The notes under the pieces are model-generated. The model saw only the letters and a program-made list of their open reading frames with translations. It did not search any database and was not told where the DNA came from. Positions 37,024 to 45,823 of a DNA stretch of 64,000 bases are shown piece by piece (position 1 is the stretch's first letter; the number at the start of each line of letters is the position of its first letter). The position numbers and the translations under genes were made by a program. The DNA comes from an uncultured Clostridia bacterium. Lineage in GTDB: Bacteria > Bacillota > Clostridia > Lachnospirales > CAG-274. The DNA lies in NCBI GenBank assembly GCA_947628755.1, contig CANRBC010000002.1, positions 79,445 to 143,444 on the forward strand, written 5' to 3'.

Positions 37024-37665
37024 CTAATCGTTTAAAGCATAGTATTTTTGCTGAATTATTTTATATATTTCACAGGTAGCCAATGCGTCGAAATAGGCTC
37101 TGTGGGCATTTTTAAGATCAATATCGAAGTATTTGGTGAGATATGCAAGAGAGTGCTTTTCACATTCCTTATTATAGCGTCTGCTGAGCCAAAGAGTATC
37201 TATTACAGGGTTATTTATGCTTATACCCTCTCTTTGGCAGCTGCATAGGAGAAATCCCATATCAAAGGGAGCGTTATGCGCCGCAATAGGCAGATCTTCT
37301 ATAAATTCGCAGAACCTCGGCAGCACTATATCCATAGTTGGTTTATCCTTTACCATGTCGTTGGTAATATGAGTAACACGGGTTATGCTGTATGGAATAT
37401 ATTGCTTGGGATTAATAAGCGTATTAAATGTGCCTGTGATTTCTCCCTCTGTTACCTTGACTGCGCCTATTTCCGTTATTCTGTTAAGCTGTGGATTCAT
37501 TCCCGTTGTTTCAAAGTCAAATACAACATAGCTTTCCGCAGTAGGCTCTGTTATACGGGTATATTCCTTTTTTACGGCAGGGGCTTTTCGCGGGGGTCTG
37601 TACTTATAGAATTCGTTGTTTTTAATATCAGATTTTTTAATGAGATAATCCAGAAAATTATCCAT
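37024..37665 (-). CDS. DnaQ/PolC-type 3'-5' exonuclease
   Basis: 213-residue DEDDh exonuclease. Catalytic motifs: FDFETTG (Asp-Glu, about residues 49-55), HNAPFDMGFL, and HRAYFDALAT with the general-base His four residues before the Asp. Region MNPQLNRITEIGAVKV matches DNA polymerase III epsilon or PolC proofreading domains. It starts 1 base after the lexA stop, so it is likely in the SOS-controlled lexA operon, which suggests a repair role. Confidence 0.88.
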   Translation of the reverse strand: MDNFLDYLIKKSDIKNNEFYKYRPPRKAPAVKKEYTRITEPTAESYVVFDFETTGMNPQLNRITEIGAVKVTEGEITGTFNTLINPKQYIPYSITRVTHITNDMVKDKPTMDIVLPRFCEFIEDLPIAAHNAPFDMGFLLCSCQREGISINNPVIDTLWLSRRYNKECEKHSLAYLTKYFDIDLKNAHRAYFDALATCEIYKIIQQKYYALND

Positions 37666-37666
37666 A

Positions 37667-38287
37667 TCAAAAGCTCCTGAAAAGTCCCGTGACCTTGCCG
37701 AGTATTTTACAATCCCTTACATAAATAGGCTCGTATTCGTCATTTTCGGGCTGAAGCCTTATATATTCGTCCTCCTTATAGAAGGTCTTGCAGGTAGCGG
37801 AATCATCAATAAGGGCGATTATGATGTCGCCGTTCCGAGCAGTTATCTGCTGACGCACCAGCACGAGGTCATTATTGAAAATGCCTGCGTTTATCATACT
37901 GTTGCCCTTTATTCTCAGCATAAATGTAGTATCGTTTGTAAGATAGCTGACGGGAACGGGGAAATATCCCTCAATATTTTCCTCGGCAAATATAGGTGAG
38001 CCTGCTGCGACTGTACCTATAATAGGTATATTGCTGAATTCGGGAGTATGAGGCACTTCGTCATAGTCGTAAAAATTATTTTCAAGTATTTTAATACATC
38101 TTTTCTTTGATTTTGGTCTGCGAATATAGCCTTTGCGCTCAAGGCTGTTAAGATGAAGATGTATAGAGGAGGTAGAGGAAAGACCGACTGCCTTGCCTAT
38201 CTCCCTTATAGAAGGGGTAATGCCCTTGCGTATTTCTTCTCTTATGTAGTCGTAAATCTTTTTCTGCATATCTGATAATTCCTGCAT
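37667..38287 (-). CDS. lexA: SOS repressor LexA
   Basis: 206 residues from ATG at 38287 (an in-frame ATG 33 bases upstream lacks a ribosome site and is beyond the family N-terminus). N-terminal winged helix (GITPSIREIGKAVGLSSTSSIHLHL), Ala-Gly self-cleavage site in GTVAAGSPI, catalytic Ser in KGNSMINAGI and catalytic Lys in SATCKTFY. Represses SOS genes until RecA filaments trigger autocleavage. I could not confirm a canonical GAAC-N4-GTTC box upstream. Confidence 0.94.
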   Translation of the reverse strand: MQELSDMQKKIYDYIREEIRKGITPSIREIGKAVGLSSTSSIHLHLNSLERKGYIRRPKSKKRCIKILENNFYDYDEVPHTPEFSNIPIIGTVAAGSPIFAEENIEGYFPVPVSYLTNDTTFMLRIKGNSMINAGIFNNDLVLVRQQITARNGDIIIALIDDSATCKTFYKEDEYIRLQPENDEYEPIYVRDCKILGKVTGLFRSF

Positions 38288-38544
38288 AATACCCAACCTT
38301 TCGAAAATATATTCTATCACTTTAATATTATTGTATCATATTTTTGAAAAAAGTAAAGTTTTTTCTGAAAATTTGTACCAAAAAAATATTTGTACGAATA
38401 TAAGAGTATGAATATATATGCTGCGTTTTCTGCATAATTGCTCGTAAATTAAATAATATACATATATTTTGCCATAATTTGTTTAACGAATTTGTTTGAA
38501 CACTTGTACCGTATAGCTTAAAATTAAATAAAGGAGGTCATAAT

Positions 38545-38898
38545 ATGAAAATTGACAGCAGTACGGCAGGAAATACGCTTATTGTTTATCTGTTCGGCGA
38601 TATAGACCATCACAATACGGAGCTTATAAAAAAATATATACATGAATGTATTGCTCCCGATATTAAAAACTTGGTGATAAGCCTTGAAAATGTAGAATTT
38701 ATGGACAGCTCCGGAATAGGCATGGTACTTGGCAGATACAAGGAAATGAAAGAAAAAATGGGTACGGTCGCTCTTGTGGGCGTAAAGGGGAACATGGAAA
38801 GAATTTATACTCTTTCGGGACTGTACAGAATCATAAACAACTACTCTACTACGGATGAAGCTCTTAAAAGTATACAGGACGGTGTTCACAATGAATAA
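38545..38898 (+). CDS. spoIIAA: Anti-sigma-F factor antagonist SpoIIAA
   Basis: 117-residue STAS protein. The phosphorylated Ser lies in MDSSGIGMVLGRYK (about residue 57). When dephosphorylated by SpoIIE it frees sigma-F from SpoIIAB in the forespore. Strong AAGGAGG site. First gene of spoIIAA-AB-sigF-spoVAA-AE. Slightly overlaps spoIIAB. A clear sigma-H promoter was not identified in the A/T-rich 250 bases upstream. Confidence 0.95.
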   Translation: MKIDSSTAGNTLIVYLFGDIDHHNTELIKKYIHECIAPDIKNLVISLENVEFMDSSGIGMVLGRYKEMKEKMGTVALVGVKGNMERIYTLSGLYRIINNYSTTDEALKSIQDGVHNE

Positions 38899-39301
38899 AA
38901 TGGAAATAAGATTTGACGCTGTATCTCAGAATGAGGCGTTTGCAAGACTTGCGGTATCGGGTTTTCTTTTGTACAAAAATCCCGGCATAAACGATATGGA
39001 GGATATAAAAATGGCTGTTTCTGAAGCCGTTACAAATTCAATAATACACGGCTATGACGGAGAGGGAACTGTACGAATATACTGTGAAATAGATAAAAAC
39101 AGCTTTATGGTGACGGTAGAGGACTTCGGCAAGGGAATAGAAAATATAGAGCTTGCAAGGAAACCGCTTTATACCTCGCGACCTGAGGAGGAACGGTCGG
39201 GAATGGGCTTTACAATAATGGAAGCCTTTATGGACAAACTGCTTGTCACCTCGGAAAAGGACAAGGGTACAAAAATTACCATGTATAAGGAACTGAAATA
39301 A
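38891..39301 (+). CDS. spoIIAB: Anti-sigma-F factor / kinase SpoIIAB
   Basis: 136-residue GHKL kinase. N box EAVTNSIIHGYDG, DFGKGI and RSGMGFTIME. It binds and holds sigma-F and phosphorylates SpoIIAA. Start at ATG 38891, which overlaps the spoIIAA stop; upstream in-frame codons lie inside spoIIAA. One base before sigF. Confidence 0.95.
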   Translation: MNKMEIRFDAVSQNEAFARLAVSGFLLYKNPGINDMEDIKMAVSEAVTNSIIHGYDGEGTVRIYCEIDKNSFMVTVEDFGKGIENIELARKPLYTSRPEEERSGMGFTIMEAFMDKLLVTSEKDKGTKITMYKELK

Positions 39302-39302
39302 T

Positions 39303-40022
39303 ATGGAGGATATACATAAACTTATAGAAAAGGCTCAGAAGGGCGATGAGGAGGCTCTTGAAAAGCTAGTAAACGACAATATAGGGCTAATATGGAGCGT
39401 GGCAAAGAAATTTATAGGCAGAGGCGTTGAAGGCGAGGATTTATATCAGCTGGGAGCAATGGGACTTGTAAAGGCGATAAAGAAATTCGATATAAGCTAT
39501 AATGTAAAGCTCTCCACCTATGCCGTGCCTATGATATGCGGTGAGATAAAGCGGTTTTTAAGAGACGACGGTATTATAAAAATAAGCAGGGGAATAAAGG
39601 AAACGGCATTTAGATTAATGAAGGCAAGGGAGGGCTTTTATTCCCTCCACGGCAGAGATGCTACCATAGACGAGCTGTCGGAATATACGGGAATAAACAG
39701 AGAGGATATAGTTGTTGCTCTTAATTCCATGCGGGATGTTGAGTCTATTGACAAAAAAATCGAAACGGATAAGGGAAGAGAAATGTATGTAATAGATACT
39801 ATACCCGATAACTCCGATAAAAGCGAGCTTATAATAGACAGCATAGTTTTAAATGAAAACATAAAGAGCCTTGATAAAAGAGAACGGGATATAATAAGAA
39901 TGAGGTATACGGAGGAAATGACTCAAACTCAGGTCGCCGATATAATAGGCGTATCACAGGTGCAGATATCAAGGCTGGAAAAGAAAATACTTAAAAAGCT
40001 CAGGGAAGGATTTGATGTATAA
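39303..40022 (+). CDS. sigF: RNA polymerase sigma-F factor
   Basis: 239-residue forespore sigma factor (SpoIIAC). Region 2 has NIGLIWSVAKKF, GVEGEDLYQLGAMGLVKAIKKFD and YNVKLSTYAVPMICGEIKRFLRDDG. Region 4 has RDIIRMRYTEEMTQTQVADIIGVSQVQISRLE. First compartment-specific sigma factor of the forespore, controlled by the two preceding genes. Confidence 0.96.
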   Translation: MEDIHKLIEKAQKGDEEALEKLVNDNIGLIWSVAKKFIGRGVEGEDLYQLGAMGLVKAIKKFDISYNVKLSTYAVPMICGEIKRFLRDDGIIKISRGIKETAFRLMKAREGFYSLHGRDATIDELSEYTGINREDIVVALNSMRDVESIDKKIETDKGREMYVIDTIPDNSDKSELIIDSIVLNENIKSLDKRERDIIRMRYTEEMTQTQVADIIGVSQVQISRLEKKILKKLREGFDV

Positions 40023-40064
40023 AAATTATAAATATCGGCAACATAACTAAAAAGGAGAATTGCC

Positions 40065-40673
40065 ATGGATATTTATATTAAACCCGACAAAAAAATAAGT
40101 GTGAACAGTACAGGCTATATAAAGGTCAAAGACGTGGCTAAGGTCTATGCCGAGGGAGGTCTTAAAAACAGAGTTGAGAATATAATACTCATGACCATAA
40201 CCCACAGGGAAAACAAATGCTATCTTATATCGGTGCTTGATATAATTAACGCCATTGATAACGCTTTCCCCGGAAATACTGTGAACAACGTAGGCGAAAT
40301 GGATACAATAGTAGAATTCAGCGCAAACAAAAAACAGAATCCTTTTATTCTGGCGCTGAAAATAATATTTGTATCCATTGTGCTTTTTGCAGGCTCTGCC
40401 ACGGCTATTATGAGCTTCCATTCAGATGCTCAGATGGCGACAGTATTTGAAAACTATTATTATATATTTTTTGGCGAAAGAATGACAAATCCCGCCATTA
40501 TAGACTTGCCTTATTCAATAGGTCTGGCTGTGGGAATAATAGTATTTTTCAATCATTTCGGTGGTAAAAAGCTCACAAGCGACCCTACTCCCATTGAGGT
40601 GGAAATGTCCGTGTACGAAGAGGATGTAAACACTAACATTATAGATACCCTTAACAAGGAGAGTAAAAAATGA
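40065..40673 (+). CDS. spoVAA: Stage V sporulation protein AA
   Basis: 202 residues. Cytosolic N-terminal domain with the family start DIYIKPDKKISV and VKDVAKVYAEG, then two membrane helices (LKIIFVSIVLFAGSATAIMSF and SIGLAVGIIVFFNHFGGKKLT, here listed only as hydrophobic blocks). Part of the SpoVA channel that imports dipicolinic acid into the forespore. 43 bases after sigF with its own AAGGAG site. Confidence 0.93.
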   Translation: MDIYIKPDKKISVNSTGYIKVKDVAKVYAEGGLKNRVENIILMTITHRENKCYLISVLDIINAIDNAFPGNTVNNVGEMDTIVEFSANKKQNPFILALKIIFVSIVLFAGSATAIMSFHSDAQMATVFENYYYIFFGERMTNPAIIDLPYSIGLAVGIIVFFNHFGGKKLTSDPTPIEVEMSVYEEDVNTNIIDTLNKESKK

Positions 40674-41101
40674 GCGTATTGAGATATTTATTTCTTATAA
40701 TTCTCGGACTGGGAGCGGGAGTTGTTATATCGGGGGCTGTATTTGCTTTTATTGCCATAATCGGCGTTGTGCCAAGGCTGGCTATGAAAACAAAGACAGA
40801 CAAGTATATAAAGCTATATGAGGAAATGATAGTGCTTGGCGGTATATTCGGCGCATTTACGATAATGTATGATTACTATATTCCCATAGGCTCTGTACCC
40901 GTTATTATACTGGGCTTGTGTATAGGCATATTCTACGGCTGTCTGGCGGTTTCTCTTGCAGAGGTATTGAATGTAATACCGATTCTTTCAAGACGTACAA
41001 GGCTTTACAAGGGTCTTAAATATTTTATAACGGCGCTTGCCTTGGGCAAAATGACAGGCTCGCTTCTCTATTATTTTGTAGACGGTTTTTATTTTATGTA
41101 G
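40670..41101 (+). CDS. spoVAB: Stage V sporulation protein AB
   Basis: 143-residue membrane protein of the SpoVA complex with four hydrophobic helices and the conserved GAVFAFIAIIGVVPRLA and GIFYGCLAVSLAEVLN. Start overlaps the spoVAA stop by 4 bases. Confidence 0.93.
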   Translation: MSVLRYLFLIILGLGAGVVISGAVFAFIAIIGVVPRLAMKTKTDKYIKLYEEMIVLGGIFGAFTIMYDYYIPIGSVPVIILGLCIGIFYGCLAVSLAEVLNVIPILSRRTRLYKGLKYFITALALGKMTGSLLYYFVDGFYFM

Positions 41102-41111
41102 GAGGTATTAT

Positions 41112-41555
41112 ATGGGAAAGGAAATAACTAAGGAACAATACGATAAAATGGTCAAAAAGGCGTCTCCCGACAGTCCCATTTTAAAAAACTGTATAAAAGC
41201 GTTTATTGTAGGAGGCGTAATATGCACTGTGGGTCAAATCATAACCAATATTGCAAAGCTATGGGGAGCAGACGTAGAGGAGGCAGGAACATATACCTCC
41301 GTAATACTTGTAGTGGCGGCTTCTTTGCTGACAGGACTGGGACTTTACAGTAAGCTGGGAAAATTTGCGGGAGCAGGCTCCATAGTGCCTATAACAGGCT
41401 TTTCAAATTCAGTTACATCTCCTGCAATAGAGTTTAAAAAAGAGGGTATGATACTTGGATTGGGAGCTAAGATATTCATTGTGGCAGGTCCTGTTATACT
41501 CTATGGCGTGCTTACGTCTGTGCTTGTTGGAATAGTGTACTATTTTCTTGGATAA
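41112..41555 (+). CDS. spoVAC: Stage V sporulation protein AC
   Basis: 147-residue membrane protein. In Bacillus SpoVAC acts as a mechanosensitive channel releasing dipicolinate during germination. Motifs: YDKMVKKASPDSPILKN, AFIVGGVICTVGQ and GSIVPITGFSNSVTSPAIEF. Full length, strong AGGAGG site. Confidence 0.95.
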   Translation: MGKEITKEQYDKMVKKASPDSPILKNCIKAFIVGGVICTVGQIITNIAKLWGADVEEAGTYTSVILVVAASLLTGLGLYSKLGKFAGAGSIVPITGFSNSVTSPAIEFKKEGMILGLGAKIFIVAGPVILYGVLTSVLVGIVYYFLG

Positions 41556-41567
41556 AGGGGGAAGTAT

Positions 41568-42590
41568 ATGGCAAGGCATATAGGTAAACAGTCAATGGAA
41601 TTCGGAAAAAATATATCAATAAAGGCTACTGCCTCAACAGTGGGAACAAAGGAGGGCGAAGGTCCTCTGAGGGAATATTTTGATGTGGTATTACAGGATA
41701 ATCTACTGGGGCAGGAAAGCTGGGAAAAGGCAGAAAGTAAAATTGCGTCGGATAATATAAAGCTGGCAATAAACAAAGCAAATCTTTCACCCCAGGAAAT
41801 AGATTACATTGTGACGGGAGATCTGCTTAATCAATGCTGCGGAAGTACATTTGGCGTAAGAGGACTTAAGATACCCTTTTTCGGAGTATTCGGCGCTTGC
41901 TCCACAATGGGAGAAGCAATGAGCCTTTGCGCAATACTTGTGGAAAGCGGAGGAGCAGGAAATACCGTTGCGGGAGCTTCAAGTCATTTTTGTTCTGCCG
42001 AAAAGCAGTTCCGCTTCCCCATGGATCTTGGCACTCAGAGAACGCCTACGGCTACATGGACTGTAACAGGCGACGGAGCGGCTGTAATCGCAGAGGGCAG
42101 CGAGCATCCCTTTATAAGAGGAATAACAACGGGAAAAATAGTGGATATGGGTATAAAGGACGCCAACAATATGGGCGCAGCAATGGCTCCTGCGGCTGCC
42201 GACGCAATATATGCTCATTTGCAGGATTTCGGCAGAACGCCCGATTACTACGATTATATAGTTACGGGAGATCTTGGATATGTAGGCAAGGAATTACTAT
42301 TAAAGCTCCTTAAAGAAAAGGGTTATGATATAAGTAAAAATCATATAGACTGCGGAATTGAAATTTTTGACAAGGATTTACAGGATACCCACAGCGGAGG
42401 CAGCGGATGCGCCTGTTCTGCGGTAACCTTTGCGGGTATGCTCTATTATAAGCTGAGAAGAAAAATGATAAACAAAATACTTTTTGTACCTACGGGAGCG
42501 CTTATGAGCCCAACAAGTATACAGCAAGGCGAATCTATTGCCGGTATAGCTCATTGTGTTGATATAGAGAATGAGGGGGTTTCTGTATGA
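41568..42590 (+). CDS. spoVAD: Stage V sporulation protein AD
   Basis: 340 residues, thiolase-like fold. Binds dipicolinic acid and is the soluble partner of the SpoVA membrane proteins. Motifs: VGTKEGEGPLREYFD, GDLLNQCCGSTFGVRG, FGVFGACSTMGE and HSGGSGCACSAVTFAG. Overlaps spoVAE by 4 bases. Confidence 0.96.
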   Translation: MARHIGKQSMEFGKNISIKATASTVGTKEGEGPLREYFDVVLQDNLLGQESWEKAESKIASDNIKLAINKANLSPQEIDYIVTGDLLNQCCGSTFGVRGLKIPFFGVFGACSTMGEAMSLCAILVESGGAGNTVAGASSHFCSAEKQFRFPMDLGTQRTPTATWTVTGDGAAVIAEGSEHPFIRGITTGKIVDMGIKDANNMGAAMAPAAADAIYAHLQDFGRTPDYYDYIVTGDLGYVGKELLLKLLKEKGYDISKNHIDCGIEIFDKDLQDTHSGGSGCACSAVTFAGMLYYKLRRKMINKILFVPTGALMSPTSIQQGESIAGIAHCVDIENEGVSV

Positions 42591-42943
42591 TGGATTATAT
42601 AAACGCCTTCTGGGTAGGCGGTCTTATATGCGTTATAGGTCAGATACTTATAGATAAAACAAAGCTGACCTCCGCAAGAATACTGGTATTTTATGTAATA
42701 GCCGGCTGTATACTGGGAGGACTTGGCATATATCAGTATGTAGTCGATATAGGCGGAGCAGGAGCAACAGTTCCGCTTCTGGGATTTGGCTTCAATCTTT
42801 CAAAGGGCGTTATGAAAGAAATTGACGAATCGGGAGCCATAGGCATACTTACAGGCGGATTGAAAGCTACGGCGGCAGGAATATGCGCCGCAATACTTTC
42901 CGCCTTTGTAATGGCTCTTATATTTGACCCTAAAGAAAAATAA
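42587..42943 (+). CDS. spoVAE: Stage V sporulation protein AE
   Basis: 118-residue membrane protein related to SpoVAC (AFWVGGLICVIGQILIDKTKLT, GAGATVPLLGFGFNLSKGV). Either of two adjacent ATG codons may be the start. Last gene of the spoIIA-spoVA operon; spoVAF is not present. No clear terminator follows, only the hairpin repeat at 43039. Confidence 0.94.
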   Translation: MMDYINAFWVGGLICVIGQILIDKTKLTSARILVFYVIAGCILGGLGIYQYVVDIGGAGATVPLLGFGFNLSKGVMKEIDESGAIGILTGGLKATAAGICAAILSAFVMALIFDPKEK

Positions 42944-43038
42944 TGTAGGCGGAATGGGTAGATTTCTTTGTCTGTCCAAACAAATGTAATGCTGTTCAGC
43001 AAATTAATTTTGTAAAAGCCCCTGTCGTCAATACCCCA

Positions 43039-43097
43039 GCCTCCCCTAGCCTTGTGATAAAACGCAATGCGTTTTATTGCAGGCGTCGGAGGGGAGG
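43039..43097. repeat. Large hairpin (REP/MITE-like) between spoVAE and the dockerin gene
   Basis: Outer arms CCTCCCC (43040-43046) / GGGGAGG (43091-43097), middle GCCT / AGGC, inner ATAAAACGCA / TGCGTTTTAT (43057-43077). G/C-rich ends in an A/T-rich region suggest a mobile palindromic repeat. Its copy number in the genome cannot be judged here. Confidence 0.55.
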
Positions 43098-43172
43098 GGG
43101 ACCATTTCAAACAATTTTATAACATTTTTAACGCACTTGAAAGACAACAAACCAAAGTGAGGTTGCTTAATA

Positions 43173-44897
43173 TTATTTATTCTTTAACATATATATAGCA
43201 TCTAAAATATTCGCTTGTCCGTCATTGTTATAATCTGCCGCTTCTATATCATAATATGTTGTATCATTTGCAATACCGCTTATTATTTGCAGCACTATTT
43301 TAACGTCTGTATCGTTTATAATTCCGTTTTTGTCAACATCGCCCTTTAAAGTCTGATATTCATAAGCGCCTGCGTCTATTGTACCGTTTATTCTGGGGTT
43401 GTTGTTAAGGTCGCATTTGCCGATATAGTCATATACTGTTTCGCTGCCAATATCTATACCGTAAGAGCCTCTTTTAAGGCTGAAATCCTTGTTGAAATCC
43501 GGCTTGCCAAAGGTATCGCTTCCTCCTGTCTGCTTATTGAATTGGGATATACCGTTTTTACTTTCACCGGCAAATTCAAAGTAAATTTCCTCTTCACCTG
43601 CGGGACTGTAATATATATTGTTTCCGAAAGTCACATTAAGCACATACTGAGCCGGCAAATCTCCTCCTATCATAGGATATTCGTCATTATCCTTATATAC
43701 AATATTGTTCCGCACGTCGATGCCGTCGCATTTTACAAAGCACAGCTCGCCGTTGTAGCCGTTTTCGCTTCCTGTGCTGTTGTTTATGACTGTGTTATTA
43801 TAAATTTTAGTAGCTTTTACATAGCCTGTCTTGTTTTTATCATAGCCTCCTACCCTTATTCCTCCTGCAGGATTGCCGTAGACAAGATTATTCCTTACTA
43901 TTATATTTTTAACGGGATAATTGTCTTGTCTTTCCTCAGAGCCTATTTCTATTCCATACATATTGTTGTGTGAAATATTGTTTTCAAGAATAATATCCCT
44001 TGCACCGTCAACATAAAGTCCCGCACACTCCGCATAGTCGCACACAGAGTTATATATTTCATTGCCTGCCGCCACACAATACCTTGGCTGATCGAGGGCA
44101 GGAGTTTTACAGTAGCCTGCGTTTCCGTAAAAATCTATGCCTATGTTGGTATTGTCGTGAACAACGTTGTTTATTATATTTACGTTTTCGGCGTTGCCTG
44201 CAACGGAAATTGACTCACACCAGCCTGTTACATTGTTATATACATTGTTGTTTTCTATGCAAATGTTATTTATGGAGCTTTCGCTTGTCTTGCCTTCGCC
44301 AAGGCAGAGTATGGCGTTGGCTTCGCCTTCTTCATTTTCATTGGGTAGACTTGTAACAAGGTCGTGTATATTATTATTCCTTATTATAACGTGGTTTGTA
44401 TCAGTATCCACAAATATTCCCTGGGCTGTGTCGGCTTCAAAGCCGCCTATATCAAGACCTTCTATTCTGATGTAATCACAGCCGTCGGTATTGAGTACAG
44501 CTCCGCTTTCATTTGCGGTAAGTACAGGCTTTTCACCGGGATAATTTCTAAGCGTAATATATTTTTCTTCCGTTCCGGAATTTGAAAAATAATTTATGCC
44601 TGTATATGTTCCGCCGTGTACATATATGGTTTGTCCCGGCTTGGCGGTGTCAAGAGCCATTTGTATTGTTGCAAAAGGTGAGTTTTCTGTCCCTGTGTTG
44701 TCATCATTGCCGTTTTTTGCCACATAAATGGCGTCGGTGACAATTTCATCGCTGCTGTCCTTGAGTATTTCTTTTATAAAAGCGGCGTCTCCCTTTAATT
44801 CTATTTTATCCTTAGGCATAGCGGCGCATACAGATAGGGATGAATATGCAATACAAAATAAAAACACACTTATTGCCGATATATATTTTTTTCGCAT
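43173..44897 (-). CDS. Secreted right-handed beta-helix protein with C-terminal dockerin
   Basis: 574 residues from ATG 44897, chosen for the clean signal peptide (ISVFLFCIAYSSLSVCAA) and GGAG site; upstream in-frame codons are in the promoter. About residues 60-480 are parallel beta-helix repeats (NNIHDL, NNVYNN, NNVVHDN, ENNISHNNMYGIEIG), as in pectate-lyase-like polysaccharide enzymes. A type-I dockerin ends the protein, with two Ca2+-loop repeats (DVDKNGIINDTDV and DYNNDGQANILDA). Dockerins plug into cohesins of cellulosome-like complexes; no cohesin is in this window. Probable pectin- or glycan-acting surface enzyme, substrate unknown. Confidence 0.85.
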   Translation of the reverse strand: MRKKYISAISVFLFCIAYSSLSVCAAMPKDKIELKGDAAFIKEILKDSSDEIVTDAIYVAKNGNDDNTGTENSPFATIQMALDTAKPGQTIYVHGGTYTGINYFSNSGTEEKYITLRNYPGEKPVLTANESGAVLNTDGCDYIRIEGLDIGGFEADTAQGIFVDTDTNHVIIRNNNIHDLVTSLPNENEEGEANAILCLGEGKTSESSINNICIENNNVYNNVTGWCESISVAGNAENVNIINNVVHDNTNIGIDFYGNAGYCKTPALDQPRYCVAAGNEIYNSVCDYAECAGLYVDGARDIILENNISHNNMYGIEIGSEERQDNYPVKNIIVRNNLVYGNPAGGIRVGGYDKNKTGYVKATKIYNNTVINNSTGSENGYNGELCFVKCDGIDVRNNIVYKDNDEYPMIGGDLPAQYVLNVTFGNNIYYSPAGEEEIYFEFAGESKNGISQFNKQTGGSDTFGKPDFNKDFSLKRGSYGIDIGSETVYDYIGKCDLNNNPRINGTIDAGAYEYQTLKGDVDKNGIINDTDVKIVLQIISGIANDTTYYDIEAADYNNDGQANILDAIYMLKNK

Positions 44898-44927
44898 AGG
44901 AATAAGCTCCTTTCCTTTTATATTTTG

Positions 44928-44956
44928 ATTATACTTTATACGTATATCTCTGTCAA
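44928..44956 (-). promoter_or_regulatory. Promoter of the dockerin gene
   Basis: On the minus strand TTGACA (44956-44951), 17-base spacer, TATAAT (44933-44928): perfect consensus, about 30 bases before the ATG. Confidence 0.9.
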
Positions 44957-45002
44957 CAAACAAAAAGCTGCAGAAGACTAAAGAGAGAGGGTCTTCTGCA
45001 GC
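44955..45002 (-). terminator. Terminator of the recombinase gene
   Basis: Perfect 12-bp stem GCTGCAGAAGAC / GTCTTCTGCAGC followed on the minus strand by TTTTTGTTTGTT. It separates the recombinase transcript from the dockerin promoter. Confidence 0.9.
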
Positions 45003-45006
45003 CGCG

Positions 45007-45098
45007 CGCAGGGCTTTATATAAGCCTTGCGTTTATAATAAAATTACAGCAGGCAATATGGAACATGAAAAACATATTGCTTTATGCCGTAATTTTAT
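45007..45098 (-). other. Two further stem-loops in the recombinase 3' region
   Basis: Stem 45007-45031 (CGCAGGGCTT / AAGCCTTGCG with one wobble) and a compound hairpin 45038-45098 (ATAAAATTAC / GTAATTTTAT enclosing GCAATATG / CATATTGC) that overlaps the recombinase stop codon. Together with the terminator, three stacked hairpins follow the gene. Confidence 0.65.
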
Positions 45099-45655
45099 AG
45101 CATTACTTTATTGAATACAGTATCCTTATCCTCCTGAACGATACCCAGATACCGTTTTGTAACGGTGTATGAGCTGTGGTTATATATTTCCATAAGCAAG
45201 GCAGGAGGAGTTCCCTGCTTCCATGCGTGGTATCCAAAGGTTTTGCGCAGAGAATGACAGCTTATATCTCCGCCTATGCCGGAGCCTATTCCTGCGTTTT
45301 TAATAAGCATATAGGCATATTCTCTTGTAATATGCTGCCCTCTGCCGTTATCAAATACATATTTCTTTACGGTACAGTTTTTAAGATAAAGCTTTACGGC
45401 TGATTTTATCTGTCCGTTAATAAATATCCTTGTGAATTTTCCCGTCTTTTTTTCGTTGACAAGTATATGGCTCAGTATGTGATTTCTGTTATCCAGAATA
45501 TCGCTCCATTTAAGCCTTATAATATCGCTTATTCTTAAAGCAGTATTAAGACAAGTGGTTATAAGCAGATAGTTTCTGTATTCATTTTTTTCAAGATAAT
45601 AGTTTTTCAGCTTCTGTACATCTCCATAGTCTCTTATTGGGTAAGTAAAGTTCAT
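45095..45655 (-). CDS. Small tyrosine recombinase, probable DNA invertase
   Basis: 186 residues, essentially only the catalytic domain, the size of FimB/FimE-type invertases. All active-site residues are visible: Arg41 (TALRISDIIRL), Lys about 70 (NEKKTGKF), His134 and Arg137 (CHSLRKTFG), His160 (IYNHSSYT), Tyr169 (KRYLG). Start ATG follows GGAGG. Its upstream region holds two inverted recombinase-type sites around a promoter (45680-45850), which are its likely substrates. No phage genes nearby. Invertase role inferred. Confidence 0.88.
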   Translation of the reverse strand: MNFTYPIRDYGDVQKLKNYYLEKNEYRNYLLITTCLNTALRISDIIRLKWSDILDNRNHILSHILVNEKKTGKFTRIFINGQIKSAVKLYLKNCTVKKYVFDNGRGQHITREYAYMLIKNAGIGSGIGGDISCHSLRKTFGYHAWKQGTPPALLMEIYNHSSYTVTKRYLGIVQEDKDTVFNKVML

Positions 45656-45679
45656 TTTCGATACCTCCGTTTACATATA

Positions 45680-45706
45680 TTTAACACATTATGTAATTGT
45701 GTTAAA
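45680..45706 (+). repeat. Left recombination site of the switch
   Basis: Arms TTTAACACA and TGTGTTAAA flank the 9-base centre TTATGTAAT, the two-arm layout of a tyrosine-recombinase core site. 24 of 27 positions match the inverted copy at 45824. Confidence 0.85.
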
Positions 45707-45730
45707 TTGAAATTACCACAAAAATACGCC

Positions 45731-45759
45731 TTGACAACGTAAATCATTTTATATATAAT
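45731..45759 (+). promoter_or_regulatory. Promoter inside the invertible segment
   Basis: TTGACA (45731-45736), 17-base spacer, TATAAT (45754-45759), perfect consensus, now directed rightward. Confidence 0.9.
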
Positions 45760-45823
45760 ATTATAAGAGCTTAAAACAGTCATTAAATATCTGCATATTT
45801 TCTTATGTTTTACATAAACTTCA

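Noticed and set aside
38498..38509. LexA box GAAC-ACTT-GTAC
   Set aside because: One half-site deviates from GAAC-N4-GTTC and it lies about 210 bases from lexA; also close to spoIIA. Not strong enough to annotate.
43173..45098. Second invertible segment formed by the GCTGCAGAAGAC repeats
   Set aside because: The arms are only 12 bases apart, which fits a terminator hairpin and not an invertible segment.
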